Both the position numbers and the translations under genes were made by a program. From the NCBI GenBank assembly GCA_033239525.1, contig BSYO01000004.1, positions 1,116,001 to 1,180,000 on the forward strand: a stretch of DNA of 64,000 nucleotides, written 5' to 3'. This DNA is from Nepenthes gracilis (lineage: Eukaryota > Streptophyta > Magnoliopsida > Caryophyllales > Nepenthaceae). The notes under the pieces were generated by a model. The model was not told the origin of the DNA, did not search any database, and was given only the letters and a program-made list of their open reading frames with translations. The stretch's first letter is position 1. Every line of letters begins with the position of its first letter. Below are positions 10,867 to 21,614 of the stretch, piece after piece.

Positions 10867-13315
10867 CTTGGTTTCAATCTCGGCCGCAAATTCGTATGGC
10901 AGAACGGTAGGAACCATTCCATTGAAAAAATAATAGCCATAAGGGAGGAAGTTAAGAGGTTGTTGGACGCCGAATTCATTAGGAAAGTACAATATCCAGA
11001 CTGGCTATCCAATGTTGTTCTCGTGAAGAAGAGCAACGACAAATGGCGGACGTACGTGGGGTTTACCGACGTGAACAAGGCCCGCTCGAAAGACAGCTTC
11101 CCTCTCCCACGGATCGATTAGCAGGTAAACTCCATGTCCGGACATGAGCTCCAGAGCTTCATGGACGCTTACTCTAACTACAACCAGATCAGGATGCAAC
11201 CGAACGATGAGGAGCATACCTCTTTTATGACAAACAAAGGGACATATTTCTATAAAGTAATGCCCTTCGACCTCAAGAACGCTGGGCAACCTACCAACGC
11301 CTCATAAACAAGATGCTCGAAACTCAAATCGGGAGGAACGTAGAGGTATACGTCGACGACATGCTTATGAAAAGCATGGTGGCTGACAGTCACGTCCGAG
11401 CACACGGGATAAAGCTCAGCCCCGCCAAATGCGCGTTTAGGGAGACATCCGAAAAGTTCCTGGCTTTAATCTTGTCGAAACGCGACATTGAAGCAAATCC
11501 GGAGAAGATCAACGCCATTCTCAACATGAGCCCCCCGCGGACGATAAAGGACGTAGAGAAGCTCTCAGGACTGCTGGCAGCCCTCTCGCAATTCCTAGTT
11601 AAGTCCATAGAAAACTATTTGCACTTCTTCAAGACACTTCGAGGGGCGAAATCATCCGGATTCCGATGGACAGAGGACTACGAGGAAGCTTTCAAAGAAC
11701 TGAAGGCGTACCTCGCTGGCTCACCTCTCCTAAGCTCGCCAAGCGCGGGCAAAGACCTGTACCTCTATTTGGCTACGTCAGACATGGCACTTAGCTCTGT
11801 GGTGGTCAGGGAGCACGAGGAAGCACAACGATCTGTGTACTACGTAAGTCGGGTAGTAACAAACGTGAAAACCCACTACGCATGCGTGGAGCGAATCACG
11901 TTGACTCTCATCTACTCAGCGCGAAAACTACGACGCTACTTCCAACCCCACCGGATCATCGTCCTGACGGACCAACCCCTGAACTCAATTATGCGAAAAC
12001 CGGAGACCTGCGGGCTGCTAGCCAAGTGGGCCATGGAGTTGGGAGTGTTCGACGTGAAGTTTTAGCCGCGGCCTGCCCTCAAAAGCATGCCCTAGCGGAC
12101 TTCATCGTCAAGACGACAACGCAAACTCTAGACGGCCCTCGTAGCCCGGCAGGCAAGGACATGCCAGACATCCCGACATGGATCCCAAATGTGGACAGAT
12201 CATCCACACAGACATGCTACGGAGTCGGGGTCATCCTGCGAACTCCCGATGGCGCAGAGATTACGTACTCCGTGTCGCTGCCCTTTCCAACCACAAACAA
12301 CGTGGTTGAATACGAAGCCCTCCTGGTAGGACTTTGCCTAGCAAAGAAATGGTCTGCCCAATTGCTGGTCATACGCAGTGACTCGAAGCTTGTGGTCAAC
12401 CAAATCCAGGGCACCTTCGAAGCATCAAATCCATAGCTCTCAAAGTACCTGGCGAGAACCAAAGCCCTGATCCAGACGTTCGAACGATTCAAGATTGAGT
12501 ACAAACCCAAGGCCGAAAACTGGAAGGCAGACCGATACGCTAAGGTCTTGCGTGGAATCCTCACCGTGCCCAGTATTGATGCCTCCGACAAGGAAGTGTT
12601 GCGGATCGGTGAAGGTGACAACTGGATAATCCTATGTCCAAAGTATCTAGCGGACGAAACTCTACCCGAAAACACCAAGAAAGCTAAACGGATCAAGAAG
12701 TCAGCGGGCTGGTACACTATCCTAAATGGGAGGCTATATAGGCGAGGATACTCCACTCATTACCTAAAATGCTTGACCCTTTGGGAGGCTGAGTAGCCCT
12801 GAGCGAAGTCCACCTTGGATTATGTGGCTCGCACATCGGAGGAAAGAACCTCGCATTCAAGATCAAGCGATAGGGTCTCTTCTAGCCCACAATGAAACAA
12901 AACGCTTTAGAGTTCGTGAAGAAATATGAAAGTTGTCAAGTCCACGGATCTATGACACACTTTCCTCACACAGAACTGCGTAGCCTTCAATCCCCTTGGC
13001 CGTTCGTGCAGTGGGGACTCGACATCTTTGGACCGCTTCCTCAAGCTTTCGGATAAAGCAAGTTTCTCATTGTAGGCATCGACTACTTCATCAAATAGGT
13101 CGAAGTAGTCCCACTGGCTCGAATCATTGAGCAGAACGCAACAGAGTTTCTCCGTCAGAATATCGTCTATCGATTTGGGATTTCCGAAGTCGTAGTGACT
13201 GACAATGGATTCTAGTTCACCGGGAAGCGATTCACTAAGTATTGCGCCAACCTGCGCATCAGGCTGATTCATACGTCTGTGGCCTACCACAAGGCGAACA
13301 GGCAGGTTGAGTTTC

Positions 13316-13828
13316 CGAGAGAAAGAGGATCCTTGCACCCTACTCTGATCAGTTCGATCAATTGGCAATCGAGAAAACCACAGCCTGGCACTGAGACATA
13401 CGCCCTTGCATGTGCAAGCTCTCACTAACACCGCCGGCTACCGCTTTTCTCCTGCCTAGCACAGGCCACCACAGTTAGCCACCGACCGCGATGCCTTACG
13501 GAAGCTAGGCCTCCCTCATCCGCTCACCAACCTCTCATTCCTGCATTCACACATTTCTTACACGTTCACAGCATACTCCTGCGCACCTTTAAGCGTGCGC
13601 AACCCCCCTTTCCATTTATTGTGAAAGGTTTACTGACTTGAGCGTCGGAATGCCTTTGGTGGGAAAAATTCCACCGAATCTCTGACCTCTTATTTGTTAG
13701 TTGTGTTATGTAGGTCTCAAATTTACAAAGACGGAGATCGAACCAGCTCAAGATTGCCTCAGGACAACGAGAAATTCGAAAACTCCCTAATCCGTATGAC
13801 AATCGTGAATTCGGGATGCCATGAAATG
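13316..13828 (+). repeat. Element 1, 3' LTR, 5'-truncated
   Basis: Joins integrase sequence directly to the LTR interior (GAGAAAGAGGATCC at 13321, equal to 5390 in the 5' LTR). The integrase C-terminus, the polypurine tract and about the first half of the LTR are missing, so one internal deletion spans this junction. The rest is colinear with the 5' LTR to ...GAATTCGGGATG. Confidence 0.8.
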
Positions 13829-14475
13829 TTACAACCAACGAGTCATTATCCACACAGATAAATCATTACAAATATCAATAATGAAACATATAAGATAAAT
13901 AAACACATATATTAATAATAAAAAAACTTTTAAAAATGAATATATTTTAAGAAAAACTATGTAGATTTCTCCATCGTTCTTGTTCTTTCATATATAAAGA
14001 TGCTAATAATATAGCAACATCAAAATAAGCATTTTATAGGGTATCAGCCATCAAATGTGGAGGAGGCTAAACTCTAGCAATCACAGAACAACAACCAATT
14101 TCCCGTTTGATAGCCGAAAAGAATCTAGCTAGATTTTGAACATGTAAAAACCTTCCACCCTCTAAAGCGAGTCAGGATATCATATGTTGTATCTCGGGTT
14201 TTTGATTATTGTACGGATCAGGAAGTCTTTAAATCTTCTATTGACAGTCAATCTGGATCAGATCCAATCTATGTCGCGGATAACCAAGAACTTGTACAGC
14301 ACAAACCATAAATAAGAGGTCAGAGGACAACGAGGGTCTATCTCCCGTTGTCACTCCAACGCTCAAATCAGAAATCTTCCACAATAAATGGAGAAATGCA
14401 CGATTAAAGGTAAACGTAGCGGGAATGCAAAGATGCAGCGATGAGGGAGTGTGAGAGGAATGTATTAGGAGGCTT

Positions 14476-14815
14476 GAGCTCCATGAATTCGCTCGACAAA
14501 GGGGCGGCTTAGAGGTGCGCCCACGGAAGGGCGACTTAAAGGTGCGTCCACGGGGGACGGTTTAAAGATGCGCCCGACAGAGGGGCAATTTAAAGGTGCG
14601 TCCGCGGGAAGCGACTTAGAGATGCGCCCGACAGAGAGGCGGCTTATAGGTGCGTCCACGGATGGCAGCTTAGAGGTGCACCCACGGGAGACGGTTTAGG
14701 GGTATCCCCGGCAAATGGGTGGCTTATAGGAGCACTCGAAAGATGAGCGGCTTAGAAGTGTGCTCGAAAGAGGGGCGGCTTAGAGATGCGCCCGGCAGAG
14801 GGGCGACTATAAGGA
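14476..14815. repeat. GC-rich minisatellite, about 30-bp period, roughly 11 copies
   Basis: Repeating theme GGGCGGCTTAGAGGTGCGCC followed by CGACAGA or CACGGA. Spacing varies slightly. It lies downstream of the antisense LTR's TATA box, so it would be in the transcribed part of the LTR. Confidence 0.8.
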
Positions 14816-14929
14816 GAAGGAGTAAGTTACACTGCTGAGTCGACGTCCTAATTACCTGAGCGGATAGTTGACTCTTGGACAGCGAGCTCTTATCTCCGGG
14901 ATGGAGAGATCGTGGCTCCAGGATGGATG

Positions 14930-15180
14930 GCTGAAAGCCTTCGGACAGAAAGGAGAGCCGAGAGCCTCTTGGCGGTGGAGAGCCTTCAGACGGAAGGAGG
15001 ACTAAGAGCCTCCTGGTAATGGAGGGCTGACAGCCTCCGAGACTGACGGAGAGCTGGCGACCTCCTAACCGGCGGAGGGCTGATGGCCTTCGGAGGGGAG
15101 GAGGGCGGACGGCCTCCTTGCTCGCGGAGGGCTAACGGCCTCCGAGACTGGCGGAAGGCTAATGACCTTCAAACGAGAGG
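14930..15180. repeat. Second minisatellite, about 30-35 bp period
   Basis: Repeats of GGAGGGCTGACGGCCTCCGAGACT type. Each unit holds a GGAGG/CCTCC near-palindrome and could form a stem. It is adjacent to but distinct from the array at 14476-14815. Confidence 0.7.
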
Positions 15181-15595
15181 AGAACAAAAAGTCTCAAGAA
15201 TTGGAAGTGGCCGAGAAGCCCCGGATGGGCGAAAAGCCGAGGAGCCTCCTAGATGAGAGGAGGGTTGAGGGTCTCCTGACTGCCAGTTTGTTCTCATTGA
15301 AGATCGGCTGGTAATGGCTATGCCATTCTCCGAACCTTATGGAGCCTTGTAAAGTTTCTTCCAGCTTCTCGAATTTGTCCCTCAATACTTGAGGGTGTTT
15401 ACTTTTATAGTGAGATTTGTATATGCACTACTCATCCAAAAATAATGTGAGACTATTACTTTAGAATAATTATGTTGGATTGTACATTTGTTTTGAGGCC
15501 TGACCAATTAGGCCCATAATTATTGGACCCATCACCATAAATAAATTTATTAACAATACAAGCAATAAACATTGGTAAGGCAGCCATCAAGTGCA

Positions 15596-15614
15596 CCCCC
15601 CCCCCCCCCCCCCC
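15596..15614. repeat. Poly-C tract (19 C)
   Basis: Uninterrupted run of C followed by T-rich sequence, about 60 bp beyond solo LTR A. A similar run lies at 19986-20002. Confidence 0.9.
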
Positions 15615-18460
15615 TCTTTTTTTGGTTGCATTTTCCTACCATCGGCTAAGACTTCAGGACCAGATTTGATTAACTTAGATTGTGTTTCAAAAACAAAACC
15701 TTATATGTCTTACAATATGAAATCCAATATATAAATTTATTTTTATTATTTAATTTATTTTAATATTTAAAAAAAAATAAGTAATTTTAAATTATTTTTT
15801 AAATTATATTATTCCATATTTTTTTACTTATATCTTGTCATTTCTTTTCTCAATTATAATTAACTACTTTTTTTTTATATGTACATTCTTTAACCTATAT
15901 TTTGAGGCTAAATTAACTTAAATGTCTTTTTTCACCTTGCTTTTTATAGATAAATTTTTTTTATAAATTATACAGGCATTATCATGTCTCTGTCCTTTCT
16001 TTTAATGTAACCTAATTTATCCATCATAATATTTTTATTACTGTGATACTTATTTTTACACTTGTTATGCTTTAGTGAAAAAAATATAACTAATATGTCT
16101 CTTGGTTCAATCGTATCGAATTATTCATCAATTATTTATTTATAATCGGACAGATCGAATCACGCCTCTTGGGTCAATCGTCGCGCATTCTACTTATTGG
16201 GTTCGGTGGATTTTTTGATCGGACACTATTAGTTAAATTTTTTTCTTTTTACTCACTAAATTCTCAATCAATGTGTGCACTGCTATACTCATCAATAACT
16301 ATGGATATGCAGGTGTTGGCTAAGCTAATTTATTAAGTGATTCTATGAAACTTAGGACCCCAAAAAAAATAAAAATGCATAGTTCAAAGGAAAAACACAA
16401 CCCCGACAAAACTGATTATAATGCTAGTAGAAAAATACCCACCGTTTGAAAGAGGAGGAACAGAGAGGGTAACACGAAATTAATTTATTATTTCAAGGAC
16501 AAAGGTCCATGGCATAATAATTGTACGGACTTAGCTGGCCAGCTATGGAGCTTGGGATGTTGTTCAGGACAAAGTTCAGATAAAAGATTACCTGCGAAGA
16601 AGATCTTACGAAGGTTTTTCTTTCTTTGCTACGCGACTCCTTTGACAAGAAATTTATAACTGGCTCTGGCTCACTCGTGAAAGTCTCAGTACATCGTGGA
16701 ATGATTAAAAATCAGTCAGGACCCACCAGATGCTCTGCAAGAAGGACAATAAAACAAGGGAAGCTGCCCCACGTAAAAGATAGGAGAGGTCACACGAGGC
16801 ATATATTACAGGGCATGAACGATTTTTCAGTTATTTTTTATTATTTATTTTGATATGATATTTAATTAATTTATTTGTTTATATTTATATTTGTTACTGT
16901 AACTGAGTTAATAAAATATTTAATTATTTAAAGAAATTTAGAAAGTATTTAAAAAATTGGGTCTAATTATTTTCCTGTGACTATATATCCCCTATGCTAT
17001 ATGCCTACCCTACAAAGCCCAAATCCGGTTGTCCAAGTTTCACGGATAATGATCTCCTCTGAGGGGTGTCAGAATTGTGTTGTACAATCTATGGAGTTTA
17101 AACAACTAATTGCCAAATACATCAGTAACACTTGGACATAAACTTAAGATCATCAAGCCGAGAGCCAGCTTTGTCCGATGAGTTTAATGAATCAAAACTT
17201 TAACCTATTCATTGAGCTTGTCAGATGATAAGTTTAACCACAATTTTACCCGTGTAATTTTTTATATTAAGCAATCTATTCCAATTAAACTCATTAAAAA
17301 TTTTAATTTAAATTCATAAAATTTTATAATTAATACTTACATATGATGTTAAACATGTCAATTTAACTAAGTTATTGGTACTCTTCATACAATCAGAAGC
17401 AAAATCACTTAAGAAGAGGTATACATATTCCAGTAAATAAATGTATTTATTAATTTTAACTAATTTATGTGTTTATAATTATAAAAATTATCTAGAAACG
17501 AGATAATTTTCATTTTTTTTTTTTTTTTTGAGTTCATTATGCTCTTATAAAGGTGCCTTTGTACAGATAATTCAAAAATTACTATCTTAAGTGGATTTAT
17601 CAAGAAAGAACCCAAACAAACAATATGAGAATAGGGAGGCTGCGGCACACTAGGCATCATAGCTCCTGCAGCTTCATATGCCCATTGGATTAAATTCCAA
17701 TGAGTAAATCTTAATATTAAAAAATATTTTTAAAATATAAAAATAATATATTTTTAAATATTATTTTTTATCATATTAATATTTAAATATTTTATAAAAA
17801 ATTAATAAAAATATTAATAAATTATATTATTTTAATATATTAAATATCAACCGTAAAATAATACAAAATTCTACAGCCCTGCAAGCCTCAACCAAACTTT
17901 GTGTGCATGGCATGGAAAAAATTAGTCATAATTTTCAACTGCTTGTAGCTTCGAATAGTTACTGTTGCAGAAATCACATCAGTTTTACGTGTCAATACCT
18001 CAATCTAAGATTCTGGAGTTGCTTTCAATGTAATGAAAAGGACTTAATGATAAATAGCGAAATTGTAAAACAAAAATAAAAACAAAAAATACCGAAATAA
18101 ATAGTTCTTTGATATACCGATTCTTTTATCGTGAGGTCTGTTGCTTGTCCTGCATCTTTTGTGATGCCCAGTGGACAAATGACTTTAATTCCTAATTTTC
18201 ACTTTTTTTTTAGCTCAATTGGCATTACCTTATAAAGAGAAGGCGTAGCCAACCCAATGCTTATACCCTTGTGGGCTACATCTTCCCTCTCAGCTGGTTT
18301 TAGTTTCGCCCTTATTTTCCACTCCCCTACACTATCCTTTTGCAAATCCATTCTTCTCAGCCTAATACTCCATTTATACAAATAATAACTCTTATATCCT
18401 CTTCTCCAAATCTCCTGATCTGTCCAAATATTATGCTTAGTTGATTTTGCAGCTAAAGGA
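15615..18460. other. AT-rich intergenic, upstream flank of RADIALIS-like gene 1
   Basis: No element with defined ends recognised. A short frame at 16626-16853 has no recognisable motif. The last ~250 bp before the start codon are CT-rich and include possible TATA-like TTATAAAGAG (about 18230) and ATTTATACAAAT (about 18370). Neither can be preferred from sequence alone. Confidence 0.4.
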
Positions 18461-19707
18461 ATGTCATCTGGCCGCGATTCAGGCTCCTCGTGGACTGTAA
18501 AGCAAAACAAGGCCTTTGAAAAGGCTCTGGCCGTGCATGACAAGGACACCCCCGACCGTTGGCACAATGTCGCCAAGGCAGTTGATGGGAAAACCGTGGA
18601 AGAGGTGAAGAGGCACTATGACATCCTCATGGAGGATCTGAAGCATATTGAATCAGGCAAAGTGCCCATCCCTAAATACAAAACAATTGGAAATGGAGTC
18701 TGTGGCAATGGAAAATTGAGCGATGAAGAACAAAGGTGCGCAGCTGGGTACTCCACCTAGCATAACATTTTATTTAGCTGGAGAAGACAATGATATACCT
18801 AAAAATTTTCATCACAAGACGGTGTGGCATTCGCCTCCCAAGTAGCATGAAAAAATGTAGTATCTAGCTAATGACACACTCTTGAGAGAGAGGAATGCCA
18901 TGCCTCTTTGCAGGGGATTCGAAATCACTCTAAGCTTTCTCACTAAAGCCAATTGGTGGTCATATCTCAAACATAGGTTTAGGCCGTACTTAGGCCTGAT
19001 AACTAGTGCTGCCTACCAAGCCCAAAATATATTTGTACAGCGCACTGACTGGCATCCTTCTCCCATTGGGGTTTTATAGGTTCAAGCCTGTAATATATTT
19101 AGGTTGTGGATTGCTTTTATTGGGAGATGAATGGTTCACCCTTTTTCATCACCAAAATCATATATTTTAAACCTCCATCAAATTCATAAGGAAAAAATCG
19201 GAAGTGAATTTTCAAAATAATGTGACACCTTCAGATCCCTTCCCTACCCTGACTTTCCCCGCACTATTCATCAGTAGTCACCTCCAAAACACACGGCTTG
19301 GCTTGGCGCCTGGAGGAACACTTGTCCGTGTAGTTTTCCGCATCAAGCTGTCCTGCCTATGATCGTAAAATAAGGGCAATCTACACAATCGGGCTTCGAT
19401 CCAAGAAACGACAACATGGATATTTCAATCCTAGCTAGCAACTAGGCACCTCTATGTACTGAAACACAAATAGCAATTACCATAATCTTAGCTGTGGCCT
19501 GAAATATGAACCATTTGCACTTGCCTTTCTACCAAAACTAAAATATAAAAACTGAAAAAACTCATAGTTTGTACTTCACAATTTTTGATCTCTTTTGCAA
19601 CTGTGGCCCCGTCTATAGATTGCTTGTCATAAAGCTTTGTTTTTGTCCTCATTCCAATACACTACTTTCTCTCATTGTGCAGAATGAAGAACCTAAAGCT
19701 CCGCTGA
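18461..19707 (+). CDS. RADIALIS-like single-repeat MYB (SANT) protein, gene 1, two exons
   Basis: Exon 1 is 18461-18735 (275 nt), the intron 18736-19682 (947 nt, GTGCGC...GTGCAG), exon 2 19683-19707. The split Arg codon (AG|A) joins to MKNLKLR and TGA, the short second exon expected for this family. The protein is 99 residues. One SANT/MYB-like domain (about residues 9-64) carries the three spaced Trp/hydrophobic positions: W11 (SSWTVKQN), W34 ([11 protein letters not shown]) and Y53 (VKRHYDIL). It is followed by [13 protein letters not shown]. In Antirrhinum RADIALIS sets dorsal flower identity by competing with DIVARICATA for DRIF partners; RL proteins are nuclear. Reading through the donor gives a false C-terminus CAAGYST. 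A paralogue lies at 57120-58403. Confidence 0.93.
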
Positions 19708-21239
19708 TCAATCCACCATTCGACTATTCCGAATATCAGAAAATAAGATTCTGATGCGTTAGAAGCGGTAGTAGTTATTTAAGAATCAAGGCCAGTAGCA
19801 CCGTCTCTTGATTCGTGGTTGAAAAAGTTCCTAGTTTGTAGTGCAGTGTATCTTCATAATTGGGCATATATTGATGTAAAATATGAGCTCTAAGTGCTCC
19901 TATTCCTGTTGTTGAAGAATTTCATGAATCAAAATTATCGGGTTGCGTCGTACTGCGCCTCGAGTAGAATATTACTTGTTCCCCTCCCCCCCCCCCCCCC
20001 CCTCTCCTCCCCTCTCTCTCTCCTAGTCACAGAAAATTCGGAAGAGAAACATAGAAAAGTTGTGAAAATTCGGAATATAACATATAAAAGTTGTATGTCA
20101 AATTTGGAGCGAGGTTTTGAATGAGCTCTAACCTGTGAGCATCTGTGGCTTCAACTCTAGTGATGCACAATTGGCATTTATTTGGCGATTGAATTCGAAC
20201 GAATCTATTCAGATTTGACGTTGAGAGAAAGCGTTTCAGATCTTTATTCGCCTGACCGAAACAATGAGACCGGGAAAAATTGCGCGCTGAAAAAGGCGCG
20301 AAGCTTTTGTTTCAAATAATTGCCAACGCCCGCTCATGAAATCGCCGGGAATGGCGCCGTTGCACCTCCTCACCCCCGATGGTGTTATCACGACGGTCCT
20401 GAAATCGCCCCCATCATCCTCCTCTTACTTTTACAGTCAATCCATACGATTTTTTACGAATTTTTACATAGTCATTGCTTTTATTTTTTAGGTTTTACTT
20501 AATATCCCATCAGTATATAGTTTTAATTTTTTTAATATTCAGTTGAACTCACATTTATTAATTTTATAAAATTTAAAATAATATTTATAAAAGACACACT
20601 TAAAAATAAATTTCTTCATCGAATTTTTTATAAATTATAGCTAACATAAATTTTATATTTTCAAATTATTATAAATCTAATTTTTCTAATTGTGTTTATT
20701 TTTAATATTTATAAATGTGATGAATGTAAGTTTAATTTAAAAAAATAAACTTACATGAAGATTTGTATATAGGGTAACAAAAATTATTTCCATTATTTAT
20801 TTCAGTTTACGTTAAAATTTAAACTAAGCATAACAAGAAGAGCTTTTACACCGTATTTGGCAAATGTCAATAGAGACTCACCAAATGCTTCGCAATTGTG
20901 GCAAGAAAAATAAATTTTTAAATTGATACTTGAAAAAAATTTCAATTTATAAGAGCAATGCCCGAATAATTAACAAGTGGTTTAGTTAACGTGGTGGAAA
21001 GAGGTCAAAGAAGTGATCAGGGGGAGCAATGCCACTGTTTTGAAGACAACGAATCGGAGTTGCAATACATAAGATTCGGTGGAGTAGAAGAGTGCAATGT
21101 TCAAGTTAGTGGAGGTCGACGTTGGGATTTCCATAGATGGGAAGTTGTTAGAGGATGAGAGATGACTGTCGCAGGGGAAGCGATAGGTCTCCCACACAGT
21201 CAGGAGAAAAAATTATTACCTTTTTGGTTACTTCTTTGT
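19708..21239. other. 3' flank of RADIALIS-like gene 1 and intergenic
   Basis: Probable 3' UTR first. A C tract of 17 lies at 19986-20002 inside CT-rich DNA. A ~90-bp segment at about 20508-20605 is repeated at about 26598-26695. The block at 20980-21200 has gene-like base composition and a 71-codon open frame on the minus strand, but no motif I recognise. Confidence 0.45.
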
Positions 21240-21614
21240 ATGTCTGACACTCAATGGACGTATAGTCTAAAATGTTGAATGATATTCGCACGAGGTTCAT
21301 TCCAATACACTGTTCTCTAAAGGTCATGCAATATTTATGCGAGATTCATTTGGTCAAACTATTTGCGAGAAGTTCCACAAAAGAGTTGTAAGCAAATGGT
21401 TTAAGTGAATGGCTAGAAGTTCCACAAAAGAGATTCACTTGGTCCAAGAGGCATGACTCGAAATGCCTAGCAATAAAAGAATAAAAACATATAATCAATG
21501 AAGAGTTCAGGCGGTTACTATACCAATGAAATGGTCAAAAATCATATAATCCTACCATTAAATGAAAGTAGCAGTTATATAAACAAGTAACACCTCACAT
21601 CAACAAAAATATGT

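Larger units (their letters stand above)
7880..13316 (+). pseudogene. Element 1 pol: protease, RT, RNase H, second RNase H, integrase, broken and split
   Basis: The protease C-terminus is at 7880-8110 (NILGRPFL, LKLKFPTPWGV). RT runs 8280-8357 and resumes at 10867: EEVKRLLDAEFIRKV, WLSNVVLVKK, FMDAYSNYNQI (first catalytic Asp) and YVDD near 11350. RNase H is about 11640-12060 (FRWTEDYEEAFKELK, YYVSR). A second RNase H lies at about 12190-12436 (D in NVDRSS, E in EYEALL, D in SDSKLVVNQ). Integrase is about 12550-13316: RRGYSTHYLKCLT, HLGLCGSH, CQVHG, the core Asp in GLDIFGPLP, and VTDNGF. Stops occur at 11119-11121, 12063-12065, 12434-12436 and 12794-12796, with a frameshift near 11285. Some residues after YVDDML are missing. 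Integrase ends abruptly in LTR sequence. Confidence 0.85.
4899..13828 (+). mobile_element. Element 1: degenerate Tat-lineage Ty3/Gypsy LTR retrotransposon
   Basis: Order: 5' LTR (4899-5892), primer-binding region (from 5893), gag, protease, reverse transcriptase, RNase H, second RNase H, integrase, truncated 3' LTR (about 13316-13828). The second RNase H before integrase is the mark of the Tat lineage. Flanks TTAAA (4894-4898) and TTACA (13829-13833) are a likely 5-bp target duplication with one mismatch. If the 3' LTR instead ends at 13821, the flank is TGAAA, also four of five. Over the first ~130 aligned LTR bases about one in ten differs by eye, so the insertion is old. Many stops and frameshifts. 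A separate solo LTR (8358-10866) is nested inside. Confidence 0.85.
14185..15534 (-). mobile_element. Solo LTR A, Tat-like, antisense, with minisatellites
   Basis: Read on the minus strand it starts TGATGGGTCCAAT at 15534 and ends ...CGAGATACAACA at 14185. It is flanked by TCATA (14180-14184) and CCATA (15535-15539), four of five matching. On the minus strand a TATA box (CTATAAAAG) lies at about 15402-15410. The U5-like end contains the CCTCTGACCTCTTATTT block also found in element 1. Two tandem arrays fill the middle (14476-14815 and about 14930-15180). No internal region or partner LTR is seen. Confidence 0.7.

Noticed and set aside
14476..15180. Regular short repeats that could suggest a CRISPR array
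   Set aside because: Units are contiguous without unique spacers, degenerate, and sit in a plant LTR; they are minisatellites.
16626..16853. 75-codon frame before RADIALIS-like gene 1
   Set aside because: No motif, and followed by AT-rich noncoding sequence.
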